A stretch of 64,000 nucleotides of DNA from Argyresthia goedartella (Eukaryota > Arthropoda > Insecta > Lepidoptera > Argyresthiidae), in assembly GCA_949825045.1 (NCBI GenBank), contig OX463827.1, positions 952,501-1,016,500 of the forward strand, in the 5' to 3' direction. A program made the translations under genes and the position numbers. The notes below the pieces were generated by a model. The model did not search any database, was not told where the DNA came from, and was given only the letters and a program-made list of their open reading frames with translations. This document shows, piece after piece, positions 52,951-64,000 of this stretch; within the stretch, counting starts at the first letter, position 1, and each line of letters starts with the position of its first letter.

Positions 52951-55833
52951 CTCATGTATACTATATCAAAATGTAGGAGGCTTAAAACACAACATACCTC
53001 TGATAGAGACAGACTCTTTCATTAAGAAAAATACTATTTTATGTGTTAGTGAAACGTGGTTGTCCGAAAAGGAGATAGATCTTGTGAAAATTACAGGTTA
53101 CAAACCAGCTTCCTATTTTTGCAGAAAGCACCATATTCGTGAAGGTGTGGGTATATATGTTAGGGAAAACCTAGATTTTGTTGAACTGCTCGATATACCT
53201 AAAATGTCTACCGAAATGGTTTTCGAAGTCTGTGGCATTGAAGTCCCTTCGTGTAATATAATAATTATCATAATATACTGGCCTAATAGCTCCAGAAAGA
53301 AAGATCTCTTTCATAATTCGTTAGGAAAGCTCTTGCAGGCTGTACAACAAAAATACAAAAAGAAAACCATTATAGTAGGTGGTGACTTCAACGTAAATAT
53401 ATTAGTAGCGACCCCAGCCCGCTTAAGACTAATAGACCTCTTCAGAAGTTTCGATTTCCACCTGAAAAATCACGAACCAACTAGAATTACATCAGAAACA
53501 AGCACTTGCATAGACCTTGTTTTCACCAATTTCAGCCAAATCAATACAACAGTAACCACTACAGAATTCGGGTTATCTGACCATAGAGGTGTTACAATTT
53601 CCATACCCATAGCTATCACAAACACACATCAAGAGCCAAAAACATGGCATACATATAAGAGAACTTTTAGCGAGTTAAATACTCAACTATTTATCTCAGA
53701 GCTAGGTAAGATAAATTGGGGTAATATTCTGGTAGACTCAGCAGACGTTAACGAAAACTTCAACAATTTTCACATCATAATAAAACAAAAATTAGACCAA
53801 TGCATCCCAAAAGTTAAAGTAAAACTGAAAAAGGAAAACACTAAAACATGGATAACCAAGGGCATCAGAAAATCATGCCAGCATAAACGCCTATTAAGAA
53901 TCCTAACATCACAAACAAAAAATGCAATTCTTAAAAATCACTATAGAGAATATTCGAATACTTTAAAAAAGGCAATCATTATATCTAGAAAACTACACTA
54001 CATAACAATACTTAAAAACTCTAAAAACTTAACTAAAACTGTGTGGCAAGTAGCAAAAGATACTGCGAACAAACATCGGAAAATGAACAGGGCTAACATC
54101 GAACTTCTGGACGGCAACAACCTGATAAACAACCCACAAAAAATTGCAAACACTTTTAACAATTATTTCCGGTCTATAGGCGAAAACTCAAATCTCACAC
54201 ATCCCTCGACACCACCGCCTGGGCGACCTGTATTATCACCGCTCAAAAACTCTTTTTATATTTATCCTGTAACCGAAAAAGAAGTACCTACCTAATTATA
54301 AAAAAATTAAAGAATAAAAACAGCGCAGGTTTCGACGACATTCCTACATCACTATTAAAAAAGTGCGCTCAATTCCTAGCCGCTCCACTTACATACCAGA
54401 TTAATCAATCGTTTAATTCCGGCTGCTTTCCTGATTTGCTAAAAAAGTCAATAATTCGACCATTACACAAAAAATATTCTAAACGAAATACCGATAACTA
54501 TCGCCCAATCGCCCTTCTGTCCTCACTTGCTAAGATTTTCGAAACCGCTATGTATAACAAGCTCTATGCTTTTTGCGAAAAATTTAATGTTTTTGACGAT
54601 AATCAATACGGCTTTAGGAAATCGAGGTCGACAACACTAACCGTTTTCAAATACATAAATAACGTCTTACACGCATTAAACGATGGAAAAAACGGAATAG
54701 GCATTTTACTAGACATGAGCAAAGCTTATGACCGGGTGCTATACAATATCTTGCTACAAAAACTATCAGGTATCGGCGTACGTGGCATAGCCCTCAAATG
54801 GTTCGAATCTTACTTAGACAATCGTACACAACATGTAGAAATAGACCATCACAACCACCTCACAGGTGAGATCGCCAAAGTCAAGTCTGAAACAGTGAAT
54901 GTACACAAATCAATTCCACAAGGCAGTTCTCTAGGGTGCTTGCTGTTTCTGATATATATAAACGACCTTCCTAAAGTAATAGATAACTTATGCACTCTGT
55001 TCGCTGATGACACCTCAGTTTTAATCCCAGGCAATGACGCCCACATCCTAAACAACCATCTACACTCCACATTCAATACAATAGAAAATTGGCTTGAGGA
55101 CCATAATCTAGACATAAACCTAAATAAAACTAAACTAATTCAGTTTCATCCATATCAAAGAACACCTTTAGAGATAAACTTTTCATTTAAAAATAAGCCA
55201 ATTGAATGTGTCAATACCTACTGCCTCTTAGGAATTCACATAGACTCGTACCTAAACTGGAAACAACACATCAGCAAATTGAGCTCTAAATTATCTGGCT
55301 TTACCTACGCCCTATATGAAATAAAAAAGGCTACCGATTTAGAAACCGCCAAGAAGGTTTACTATGCCTACGCACATTCCCGGCTTCAATATGGCATCAT
55401 ACTATGGGGCAAGTGTGTTGACATACAAAAAATCTTTATCTTACAAAAAAAATGCATAAGAATATTGGCTCATATAGACCAAATGACCAGCTGTCGACCT
55501 TATTTCAAGATCTTCAAAATTCTCACCTTAACTTCAATATATATTTTGGAATTATCATTATTTGTTAGGAAAAACCGACATATGTTCCCTATTCGAGAGC
55601 GCCCTGTAAATCTCAGACCCCGCCCAAGATTAGCTGCAACTGATTCTAACCTAGTATTAGTAGACACAGGCCCTTATAATATGTGTGTCAAAATATATAA
55701 TCACCTACCACCTACTATAAAAGAAACAGAAAATTTTAAAAGGTTTCAGAATATTTTAAAGAAATTCTTGATAGAAAATGCCTTTTACAGCCTTCAGGAG
55801 TTTTATGATTATGATTATGACCTATGCCCTTAA
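52886..55833 (+). pseudogene. LINE-B ORF2: endonuclease-reverse transcriptase with one frameshift
   Basis: 52,886-54,295 holds the endonuclease: CILYQNVGGL, CVSETWLSEKEI, IIVGGDFNVNI, TCIDLVFTNFSQ and LSDHRGV, i.e. the expected N, E, D-N, T-D-x-V and S-D-H residues, followed by the linker. A frame change near 54,283-54,295 (around a doubled ACCT) ends this piece; the frame reopens at once as LIIKKLKNKNSAGFDDIP. 54,436-55,833 has RT blocks NYRPIALLSSLAKIFE, YGFRKSRSTTL, GILLDMSKAYDRV, IPQGSSLGCLLFLIYINDL and catalytic FADDTS, then the C-terminal block KIFILQKKCIRIL. All catalytic motifs are present, so damage may be a single small indel. Confidence 0.88.
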
Positions 55834-56159
55834 TAATTTAATTTGAAATAAAATAAAATAAAATTTTACAATCATTGATTACTTACCTATATTTATTCGT
55901 ATTATATAATTTTATTAAGTGAAATCTCAGAAAATTAGAAAATGTTTACCTATAACTGATATATATATATATATATAATAGAATATAATAGCCATGCCTT
56001 GATACCTTAGACCTAAGTAAAAAAGAATAATATTGCAATGCCCTTGCAGGGCGCATGTTCTGGGACTAAATTTAATATTGACATCTTGTACTTGTACATA
56101 TGTATACCACATGTAAGCGATGAATAAATGAAATGAAATGAAATGTACACCCCAACTTA

Positions 56160-56300
56160 TTTTTTTTATAATAAAAAAACATTGAGAAACAAAAAGAACA
56201 CATATTTTCCTTTAACCAGTGTTCTGTAATAGATACAAATAACATCGGTGTCAGAATTATTAAGAAATAATTTGGCTGAATATTATTTAATATTGGAATA
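56160..56300 (-). pseudogene. LINE-A endonuclease fragment
   Basis: The reverse of 'ttaaccagtgttctgtaata..aaataacatcg' matches 300-360 (SITEHWLKENM). With 56,690-56,790 it belongs to one minus-strand LINE-A copy split by the LINE-E piece. Confidence 0.7.
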
Positions 56301-56309
56301 TTATTATTA

Positions 56310-56640
56310 AACCGCGTGGCGGACAACTCCTCAGGTACGAATATATGCTGAAGCGGCACATGAAGAGGAGCGGCATAGAGCCTTCCCAGTGGAGGGCTTT
56401 GGTTAAAACCAAAGTCCTTGACTTTGAAATTCACCGGCGCGCCGAGCCCGACTCCGAGCGACCTGCGCTAACTCATTATAATTATATTAATGGTATGCTC
56501 ACATGCCCGCAATGCGCGAGGATCTTCACAAGGAAGATTGGCTTCACAAGCCACATGCGAGCACACGAGCGAGTTCAAAGCTCATGAAGCGGTCGCCGTG
56601 ACCGAAATCGGTCGGATATTATTATAAAATTTTGACTTTG
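56310..56640 (+). pseudogene. LINE-E 3' end with C2H2 zinc finger
   Basis: The open frame 56,345-56,587 reads MLKRHMKRSGIEPSQWRAL and ends with CPQCARIFTRKIGFTSHMRAH, a C2H2 finger with the same K-I-G-x-x-S-H-M-R-A-H core as 38,052-38,114. It is followed by 'ccgtgaccgaaatcggtcgg', also as after the other copy. Confidence 0.75.
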
Positions 56641-56689
56641 TAATTCGGACTAGATATTACACATTTTAGATCTCCTATGCTTGCTTGAT

Positions 56690-56790
56690 ATATTTAGTGG
56701 CTCATGTATGCTAGAGATTTCCTGATTTGCCTTATGAACAAATTTAATTTACTTGGTTTGTCTTCCAATACCCCTTGTCTGGGCTCAATA
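56690..56790 (-). repeat. LINE-A fragment (ORF1/ORF2 junction)
   Basis: The reverse of 'tagtggctcatgtatgctag' matches 195-235 and 61,970-62,000. From 56,790 to 57,350 no gene is seen. Confidence 0.65.
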
Positions 56791-57359
56791 GAAGCAGTCT
56801 GGTTAACCAAATTCTTGGCTGTAATACTAAAAAAATAAGATAGCAATACAGCTATCTGTCGTTTGGAAAAATCTGGAAGGTAGGAAGGAGCTTCTTTTTT
56901 TCGTGTGGAAGCGTTAAACAGTAATTTGAAAGGAAAAAATTCTCAACTTAATGTTTCCAAAAAATATTAGCCACCACTATGGCATTCGCCGATGCTTGCG
57001 CTGATTCATTCACATTCGGATGTAACCGCTGAGTCACCGCGTCTCCTAGGTGAGGGCTGAAAACCAGTGCTGCTCTTCATGAGCAATAAACACTGAGCTT
57101 TGACCTTTTCGCGTCAATGCAGCGCGCCTTTATACCTACCTATATTCTTCTTTTTGTTTTATGTAATAATCTTATGTATTTTTGTTTTATTACTTTGCTA
57201 TCATATAAGTTCTTTCATAGTTGCACCTCCGTATCACTTTTAATTTGATTTACTAAACGTTTATCTATCTATCTAACTATCTTGTATAAGATCCCCCTCG
57301 TAACATTTGGGACCGTCCTGGCAAGCTTTAGGATATTCCGTTTGCGTAAGTTTGCGTTG

Positions 57360-58400
57360 GCAAATTGGTAGGTAGGCTTTCTGCTACAGGGAGGCTAACA
57401 TGTCGGTTAGTGTTTGAACTCGGTTCACCATGGGCTCGATTTTCACTCATTGATTGTGAATTAAAGGTGTTAGGTTGGTGTGAGCTTGATTCACCTAGGA
57501 AATGTGATTTATTTGTGTATGTGATATGTAAAAGTGATGCTTACCCTTACACTCTCTGCACTGACTGGCTCAGCAGTTAGGCAATGCATGGCCTGCTCGG
57601 AGGCAATTAAGGCATAACTTACAATTCCTTACAGCTCTTATCCTTGCTGTTGAATTCAGGGCCAAAAACCTAGCACGGTTAATATAATGCCTTTCCTAGC
57701 GGTATGGGCACTGATTAATAGGTAAAGTTGCCTTCATCACCGCTGAGTTCGAATGAGCTCTAGACGAAGACGTCGTAATCAGGGTGTTCCTGGCTAGGTC
57801 GGCTGTGGTGTACAGTTCGGTTGATACTATACGCTAGAGCCTCTTATAAGTCAGCCTGCGATCGTAAGAAAATTCTAAAGTCCTTTAAGGAAAGTAATTC
57901 TCTTGAGCTGATTTTTTCCTCCCATTTTCTCAGGAGGGTTTTGTCGAGTTTCGGTTTAATAAAAAATATTACAAGAATATCCAATCTGCGAAAGGTATAT
58001 CAAGATTTTTTAATGTCCTGAGATTTTTAGAAATGTTGTCAATTAACCCTCTTACGCCATGGGAGTTGAGGAAACCTGGTCGATAAGGAATAAGCCGCGT
58101 AGGTGATTATTTACTAGAACTTTGGAGTTGTTAAATCGTTCACATAATAGTTGCCATGCAAGTTTGTAGCTCTCTTCAGAATACTCCAGTGAGCCAATAA
58201 CCTCAAGTGCATTTCCCTTATGTCAGCTACGTTGGTTTTTATACTTTTGAATATATTTAAGGCTACCCTGGTGGATAAGGGCATCAAATGTGTCTCTGAA
58301 TAAGATCCAGCAGGTAATACCCCCGCTAAATGATGGTAATTTAATTTCTGGAAATTTTATTGATTCGCAGCTTTCTGGAGCAATTGATTGATGAGTAAGG
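57360..58400 (-). pseudogene. BEL/Pao gag relic
   Basis: Read on the minus strand with several stops and frame changes: EIKLPSFSGG, FRDTFDALIHQGSLKYIQKY, NALEVIGSLEYSEESYKLAW and CERFNNSKVLVNNHL near 58,370-58,060; IKPKLDKTLLRKWEEKISS near 57,955-57,900; and a zinc-knuckle region KLCLNCLRAGHALPNC..CRECKGKHH near 57,630-57,510. This is the gag order of Pao/BEL elements. It is a different, older element than the one at 27.5-36.0 kb. Plus-strand open frames at 57,365 and 57,821 are shadows of it. Confidence 0.8.
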
Positions 58401-58404
58401 TCGG

Positions 58405-58635
58405 GGTCTGGAGATCTTGAAATTGCCTTTTGAGCAATTTAAAAACCATGTGAAAGCGATTTTGTCGAAAAAGGGATATTACAATGTTCAAGATTACTTA
58501 AAAGACGGGACTGTATGGGGTTAATCTGGCTCAACACAGATCTTTCTGTTAATAATTGTGCAAGTATTTATTGCTTTTAATTTAATTATTTAATTTATGA
58601 AATAATGTTATAATAATTATTTAATTTTGTTATTA
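58405..58635 (+). pseudogene. LINE-A 3' end, plus strand
   Basis: 'ttgaaattgccttttgagca', 'ttttgtcgaaaaagggatat' and 'ttaatctggctcaacacaga' match 8,350-8,480. It ends at the junction with the opposing copy. Confidence 0.82.
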
Positions 58636-59269
58636 CTTAATTAGGGCGTAGATACTCTCACAGCTTGATTTTTAAATCTCTTTTAAAAATTGCTTGTGTT
58701 TAACTAATACCAATTTTACAATATTAATTATTATAAATAATAAGCAGCAATAAATAATAACAAAATTATGAACAGCAAGGATTATTTTAAGCTAGATTAA
58801 ACCTATACAGACCCATCATTTAAATAATCTTGAACATTGTGATATAATTTTTTCGACAAAGTCGCTTTAACATGCTTTTTAAATTGCTCAAATGGAAATT
58901 TCAAAATCTCCAGAGATATTTTAATGTAGTTAGAATGCACTGACCCTTGAAAGAATTGCTAAAATTCGCAAGTCTCAACCGGGGCGCAACTAGTTTGTGA
59001 TTATTTCTTAGGTTTACATTACTAACTTTTGTAAGGTTCTTGCGCGCTTGACTAGCTACAGTTTGTATGTCAATCTTTAAAAAATCTCTCAACCTCTTGA
59101 ATAATACAGGCATTAGATAACGACACTATTTCCGTTATAGGTTTTAAATTTCATTACCATGTCATTAGGTTCAACATTGCGACCCGTCCCAACTACCCTC
59201 AGTTGTTGAGAGGTTACGGAGTCTGTTCGTTTTAAATAATTAATTGCTCGAATAGCTCTTTTCTGTTAA

Positions 59270-59716
59270 GACGCTGATTAAATAAATATGGGGTGCTGTT
59301 TTCATGTGTTTTTCAGGAAATACTGGGCAAATCGTAGTTAATTTCTGGTATATGTAATTTGACTATATAATCTAGAGATTCTTAATTGGAAAACATGTTT
59401 GGATAAAAATTTCTCGATAGAAAATAAATACAAAGTCAACCCTTTTTTTATGGTTTTATCCTATTACACCGCAGTAGTAAGTGAATATGACTGTGTGATA
59501 ATTGCAATGTATGAACAATTGTTATTTCTAACGATTTTCAATTTGAAAGTTAATTCCCTGAAATAGTTTATTTTTTATGATTTTTTTTTACGTTTTGGCG
59601 CTTACGTTGTTTCAGATTAGTCGCGAGTGCATTATTGGCATCCCGCTTTTTCTTATTCGCGAGTAATTATTGCATCTCACTTCCACTCGACAGCGCATTT
59701 TTATTCCATCATCGCC
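59270..59716. mobile_element. 447-bp insertion flanked by TTAA
   Basis: LINE-A sequence stops at TTAA (59,266-59,269) and resumes after TTAA (59,717-59,720). The insert has no ORF; 'cgcgagtgcattattggcat' and 'cgcgagtaattattgcatct' repeat near its right end. No clear inverted ends are visible, so a piggyBac-type MITE is only a possibility. Confidence 0.45.
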
Positions 59717-62327
59717 TTAAATAAAAAAGATTGAATATCCGCTGCTTTCCCCCACAACAAGATACCATAGGACATAACACTCTGATAGTAACTAAAATAA
59801 ACTAGCCTAGATGTAGATGCCTGATGTTTCTCAAAGCGTAAGCCACAGTATTTAATTTACCAGCTAATTGATCTATGTCGGTACCCCACTGCAATTTGCT
59901 ATCAATGGTTATTCCAAGGAACATCCTATCATTTACTAATTCTAACGTGTTACTGTCTGATACTAAACTGGTCTCAACTTGCCCTGATATTTGGAAGTGA
60001 GAATTTGATACACTTGCACTTTTGCACTTTTACCAGCGTTAAATATTGAATTATTAACTGTAAACGAAATCAAGGTTTAAGACAATACATTATTAACATC
60101 ATCAAAATCTTTTTTTTGTCTTTCAATTTTGAAGACCAATGAAGTATCATCAACAAACAACACTATTTCCGTCAATTTCTCCACCATAAAAGGTAGATCA
60201 TTAATATCCCAGGAATAGGAAAGGGCCTGCTATGGCACCTTGTGGAACGCCAATTTTTACATCAGATCCATCAGATTTAATGCCGTTGACTTCTGCCTTT
60301 CGAATTTTATTGCTTAGGTATGATCATAGTACATCCAACGCTTTATTAATAACTCCGTAATGATTTAATTTCATTAATAGCGTATTATGATCAACACAAT
60401 CGAATGCCTTCGATAGATCGAAAAAACTCCGACAGCACCATGTGCGGCCTCCCCTGACAAATAAATATGAGATATAAGGGTAATACCTGCATCCGTAGTC
60501 GATTTACCGATTTACGATTTGGTGGCATGGAGTTGCTTTATAGGGTTGAAGTGTAAAAGCATTTGATTTAGTATAATGTTTAAAATATTTTACTTTGTGC
60601 TGGAAGAAGAGACATTGGTCTGAAATTTGAAGGATCACCCTTATCTCCCGACTTCAACAGAGGTATCAAATTACTGTGTTTCATGAGGTCTGGGAAAGCT
60701 CCACCGTCAAAAACATTGTTATATATATAAGCTAAGTGTGGGGCTGTAATTAGAATTCCTGAACCAATGACTTTGACTCATATACCCCACAGGTCTTCAG
60801 AATTTTTAAAGTTGAGTAATCTAAACATTTTGACAATGTCTGGGGATATACATGATGAAATTTAAATATACTGACGATAGCGTTGTGGTTTTGAATTTTG
60901 TATTTTTCTATTAATGTCTAAAGTTTTTGCAGTTCTACAAACTAACTTGAAAGTTTTGGAATATTTGTTAACATAGTTATGAAATTTCCGATCAAAGTTA
61001 TAGGTTTTTTGTTCATAAAGATCATACAAGATAACTCTACTTTTATGAAACGTTGCCCAGTCATTAAATTTAGATTTACCGTTGTAGCCACTGACTTTCT
61101 TTAATTTAAAAACTTTATTTAATACTGTTTGAATAATGTTGAAGAAGTCTGAGTAGATTTTGTTAGGGTTATGTTCATTAAAATTCGGTTCTGGCAAATT
61201 TATATCTAAACTTTTCGCAAATGTCCTTAGTCTATGGGATGTAATAGGCCTATAAAATGATGGATCAGTCTTATCCTTACTAGCAATTGGGAAAGATACT
61301 GTTTGACCACTGTGATCGGACGGTAAGCAGTAAATTAATTTTTTACTGTAAATGCAAAGTCGCAAAAACGTTATCTAAGCAAGTTTGGATGTAAAGCGTA
61401 AATCTAGTCGGCTCTAGAAAAACATGACATAAATTAAATGATTTGAGATTTGAGAGTTATTTATCGTTTTTGCATTGTTGTTCCTGCAATAAAATCTACA
61501 TTAAGATCGCCACAAAAAAATAACTTTTTTCTGTTATTACACAGTTTAATGTCCTCCATAATTTTCTCAAATATTTCGAAATTGTCATGGCCTTTTTTAT
61601 CTCTAGGTAGCCTGTAGACACAAACAATAATATGGCTATCTAACTCAATACAGGATACCTCTATTTGTCTTTCAACAGTAAGTGCAAGAATATCTTTCCG
61701 TTGTTTCACCTTAATTTTATTTTTTACTAAGATTAAAGAACCACGTCTATCAGCAGTCTTTTTATCGTAACAACTGACAATTTTGTAATTATTTATGTTG
61801 AAAGACATCATATTTTCCTTTAACCAGTATTCTGTAACACAAATAACATCGATGTCAGTTTTTTTTTTTATAATTCTAATACAAGTTCTAGTTAGTTAGT
61901 TGCCAGGTAGCCCCTAGATGTTTTGATGGGTAATATTTAAGTGGGGCTTACCCTTTGACATTTGATTGGCTCTTGTATGCTAGAGACTTCCTCTATTATC
62001 TTTTGAACAAATTTAAATTATTTGGAGCAGATTCCAATTTTGCATGCAAAGTATTATTAACCGGTGAATTCCCAATAGGGGTGCATGTCATAATACTCTT
62101 AACATAAGCAGGTTTCTGATTAGTCTGTTCAACAAAAACAGCTGATGTCAAGTTGCTTGAAAGAACTTGGTTAAAGCAACTGCGTCTATATATTATAAGC
62201 TAACAATTTTGCTACTAATTTTCTATATTTATTAGAGAGGTACAACGTATCCAGGGTCATAGTAAAGTTATGAATAAAATTGTTCATGTCGAAATATAAA
62301 ATAGCATCGCTATGCTGACCAGATAAA

Positions 62328-62570
62328 TTAGATAAATTTGTGCAAAGATTTATTCTGTAGTTCTATCAAATTACAAGCGTATGGAAAATTGCATAGTGTT
62401 AATTTGCATTTCATCCTACTTTGTATGTCTAAAAGTGTTTTAACACTTTTATTCAAATTATTCCGACTAATGTTTGAATTATTTCCCACCATAATTATTG
62501 GCTGTCTGTTCTCATCATAGATACCACGACTTAATATCTTCACAATAGTAATTATCTTCACAAGTTGTAC
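62328..62570 (-). pseudogene. LINE-A ORF1, esterase-like fragment
   Basis: The minus frame reads QPIIMVGNNSNISRNNLNKSVKTLL and CKLTLCNFPYACN, in the order of the G-x-N-(D/N) and following strand of the SGNH-esterase-like ORF1 proteins of CR1/Daphne-type LINEs (G-T-N-(D/N) usual; here altered to GNNSN). It leads directly into the sequence equivalent to position 1 of the window. The part of this open frame above 62,570 does not look related. Confidence 0.55.
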
Positions 62571-62904
62571 GCAATAGTACATTACTGTCGCGGTCTGTAA
62601 TGACTGCCTTGCTGGTCGCACTGTTGGTGGCCGAAAGCGCAGCACAGCGTGATCAGCATTGCAGCCTTTGATGGACAAACTGGAATAATGGCCGAGACCG
62701 AAGGTCGAGGCTTTTATAGCGCGGACATCAAAGGCTGCAATGGTGAACAAGCTTATAGGTTGAGAGCGTAGCTAAGCTAAGCTCGAGGCCTTCATAGTGT
62801 GGCCAGCAGTGCAGTTATTGCGGACCAAGGCTTGTATCGTACTTTACTCAAATAATGCGAGTAATTAAATAAAACCAGCTTATTATAAAATTGTGGCAAG
62901 AAGT

Positions 62905-63027
62905 GTTAAGTGAAGCATGTATTCAATCTTATTGGTCTGTTAGGTACTGACCTACATTGTGAAAGAGTTTCTATGTCACTTTTAGATTTACCTGTCAATA
63001 AAATTCAATGTCTACTTTCTACAACAA
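62905..63027 (+). repeat. Possible copia LTR end
   Basis: 'tgttaagtgaag' to 'tttctacaaca' would be a short TG...CA unit with AATAAA at ~62,997, just before the gag. No second copy is in the window, so this is speculative. Confidence 0.25.
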
Positions 63028-63182
63028 TGGTTTATTTATTTATTAAAGTGGTAGGAGAGATTTAAAAAGTTTTAAAACCAATCGCAAAGTCATCCCAATA
63101 AGTTATTTTGGTGAAGAAAACCAGACTGTGTCAGCAGGATACAAGATTCGTGTAAAACTTAGTCTACAAGGGAAACGTCAAA

Positions 63183-64000
63183 ATGGACAATTCTATCGTA
63201 AAAGCTGCCAAGGTTCGAATCGGGAACTTATCAGGGACCGATGACTTCAAGATGTGGAAATTCAAAGTTTTCATGGTGCTGAAGGGTGTACCAGGTGCTA
63301 AAGATTTGTTGAAAGGTAGAAAATCCAGACTAGAAAGTTTGCAAGGTACGCCAACATCGGAGCAAATTGCGAAACATTGAAAGGAAGTACAAGAATTTGA
63401 TAAACTAGATAGCATAGTTTCTGTCTTGATAACTACTAATTTGCCAAACGACATAGTTACAAAGATGATGCGCTTCGATAACGCTAAGGATATGTGGGAT
63501 GAACTAAATCGGCTGTACGGAGGTTGTATCGTAGACTAATCCTACGAAATGTGTCAAACATTCTTTGGATAAAAGAGGGATACCAAGCATGACATGGCTA
63601 CACATATTTTAACGTTAAAGAGTCACTGGCACGAACTCAATGTAGCATTAGAAGAGACAAATGAGTTGCCAGCAGCAATATTGATCTATAATATATTGGA
63701 CACTTTACCGAATGAGTTTTTGGGATTCAAGTCAAGCTGGAATCTAATGACGAAGACTGAGCGCACCATAGAGAACCTTACAACATAGTGCACATGAGAA
63801 GATCATATTAAGGCGTAAAGCAGCGCAGAAGGCAATAGTAGTGCAGAGGCATTGTATGCGAAAGCAAGAAATAAAGGCAATAAGGATAAGACAAAGAAGA
63901 AAGACGTTCAAAGTCACAAATGCAACTATTGCGGAGAATCTGGACATTTTGTCAGAAAATGTCAGAAATGGATCGCAGATGGCAGACCACCAAAGAAGTC
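63183..64000 (+). pseudogene. Ty1/copia gag, degenerate, runs off the window
   Basis: ATG 63,183: DNSIVKAAKVRIGNLSGTDDFKMWKFKV, then LPNDIVTKMMRFDNAKDMWDELNRLYG, HILTLKSHWHELN and NILDTLPNEFLGFKSSW, which is the UBN2-like copia gag pattern. A CCHC zinc knuckle CNYCGESGHFVRKC is at ~63,918-63,960. Stops occur at 63,378-63,380, ~63,537, ~63,569 and 63,786-63,788 and just after. Gag would package the element RNA; protease and the rest lie beyond the window. Confidence 0.85.

Larger units (their letters stand above)
50850..55870 (+). mobile_element. LINE-B, near-complete CR1-type non-LTR retrotransposon
   Basis: It has a putative 5' UTR (50,850-51,651), ORF1 (51,652-52,950), ORF2 (52,886-55,833, one frameshift) and a (AAAAT)n-like tail ending ~55,870. 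A PHD-type finger in ORF1 and an APE endonuclease-RT in ORF2 suggest the CR1 group. The 5' boundary is uncertain; 'agagggcgct' occurs at 50,854 and 51,599, possibly repeated promoter units. Confidence 0.85.
58636..62570 (-). mobile_element. Long, decayed LINE-A copy, minus strand
   Basis: From ORF1 (62,570) through endonuclease (61,461-61,811: YKIVSCYDKKTADRRGS, CVYRLPRD; GDLNVD), linker (60,862-61,365: YNGKSKFNDWATF), RT (60,180-60,600, broken; FVDDTS visible) to the 3' region (58,901-59,113). Insertions at ~59,113-59,217 and 59,270-59,716 interrupt it. It is the most complete map of the family in the window and matches 1-1,731 plus 7,010-8,600 in order. Confidence 0.85.

Noticed and set aside
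62600..62750. N-terminal extension of the minus-strand open frame above the LINE-A ORF1 piece
   Set aside because: No similarity to ORF1 proteins and composition differs; likely unrelated flanking sequence.

Overview
This is animal genomic DNA, almost certainly from a moth or butterfly. It is intron-bearing and AT-rich. It is packed with tRNA-derived SINEs, LINE 3' ends and a (CTGT)n-containing dispersed repeat that I recognise from memory as typical of Lepidoptera; no database was searched. Nearly everything recognisable is a transposable element or a fragment of one. I see no ordinary host gene, rRNA, CRISPR or true tRNA gene.

Layout. 1-9,480: a LINE (here 'LINE-A', CR1/Daphne-like) split by a complete Ty3/gypsy retrotransposon (1,732-7,009) with two 612-bp LTRs that look identical and a GGGG target duplication; a second decayed LINE-A piece follows. 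9,770-16,540: a minus-strand piggyBac transposase-derived gene. I can resolve it into eight exons with seven GT-AG introns that stay in one reading frame (14,585 to 10,975), interrupted by a single TGA. Short inverted motifs lie on both sides of it. 17,490-21,715: LINE-A fragments, a FLYWCH zinc-finger relic, SINEs and dispersed repeats. 21,780-24,600: a 5'-truncated LINE ('LINE-C') with one stop. 25,340-27,200: LINE-A and repeat fragments.

27,483-36,029: a BEL/Pao retrotransposon with 216-bp LTRs differing at one base and a GTCAT duplication. It encodes gag, pol and a baculovirus-F/errantivirus-like envelope gene. It carries several small breaks and a SINE inside pol. 36,034-38,210: two further LINE relics, one ending in a C2H2 zinc finger, with a small MITE between them. 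38,220-50,280: mostly non-coding, with SINEs, dispersed repeats, a minisatellite, a GC-rich island and a LINE-A 3' end at 46,790-47,641.

50,300-58,400: a gypsy integrase remnant, a perfect 28-bp hairpin, a near-complete LINE ('LINE-B') with a PHD-finger ORF1 and an EN-RT ORF2, and a BEL gag relic on the minus strand. 58,405-62,570: LINE-A 3' ends facing each other, then a long minus-strand LINE-A copy reaching its esterase-like ORF1. 63,183-64,000: a decayed Ty1/copia gag that runs off the window.

How it fits together: the elements are nested (gypsy in LINE-A, SINE in BEL, LINE tail in a piggyBac-gene intron), which gives a relative insertion order. The strongest candidates for something undescribed are the multi-exon piggyBac-derived gene and the env-bearing BEL element.
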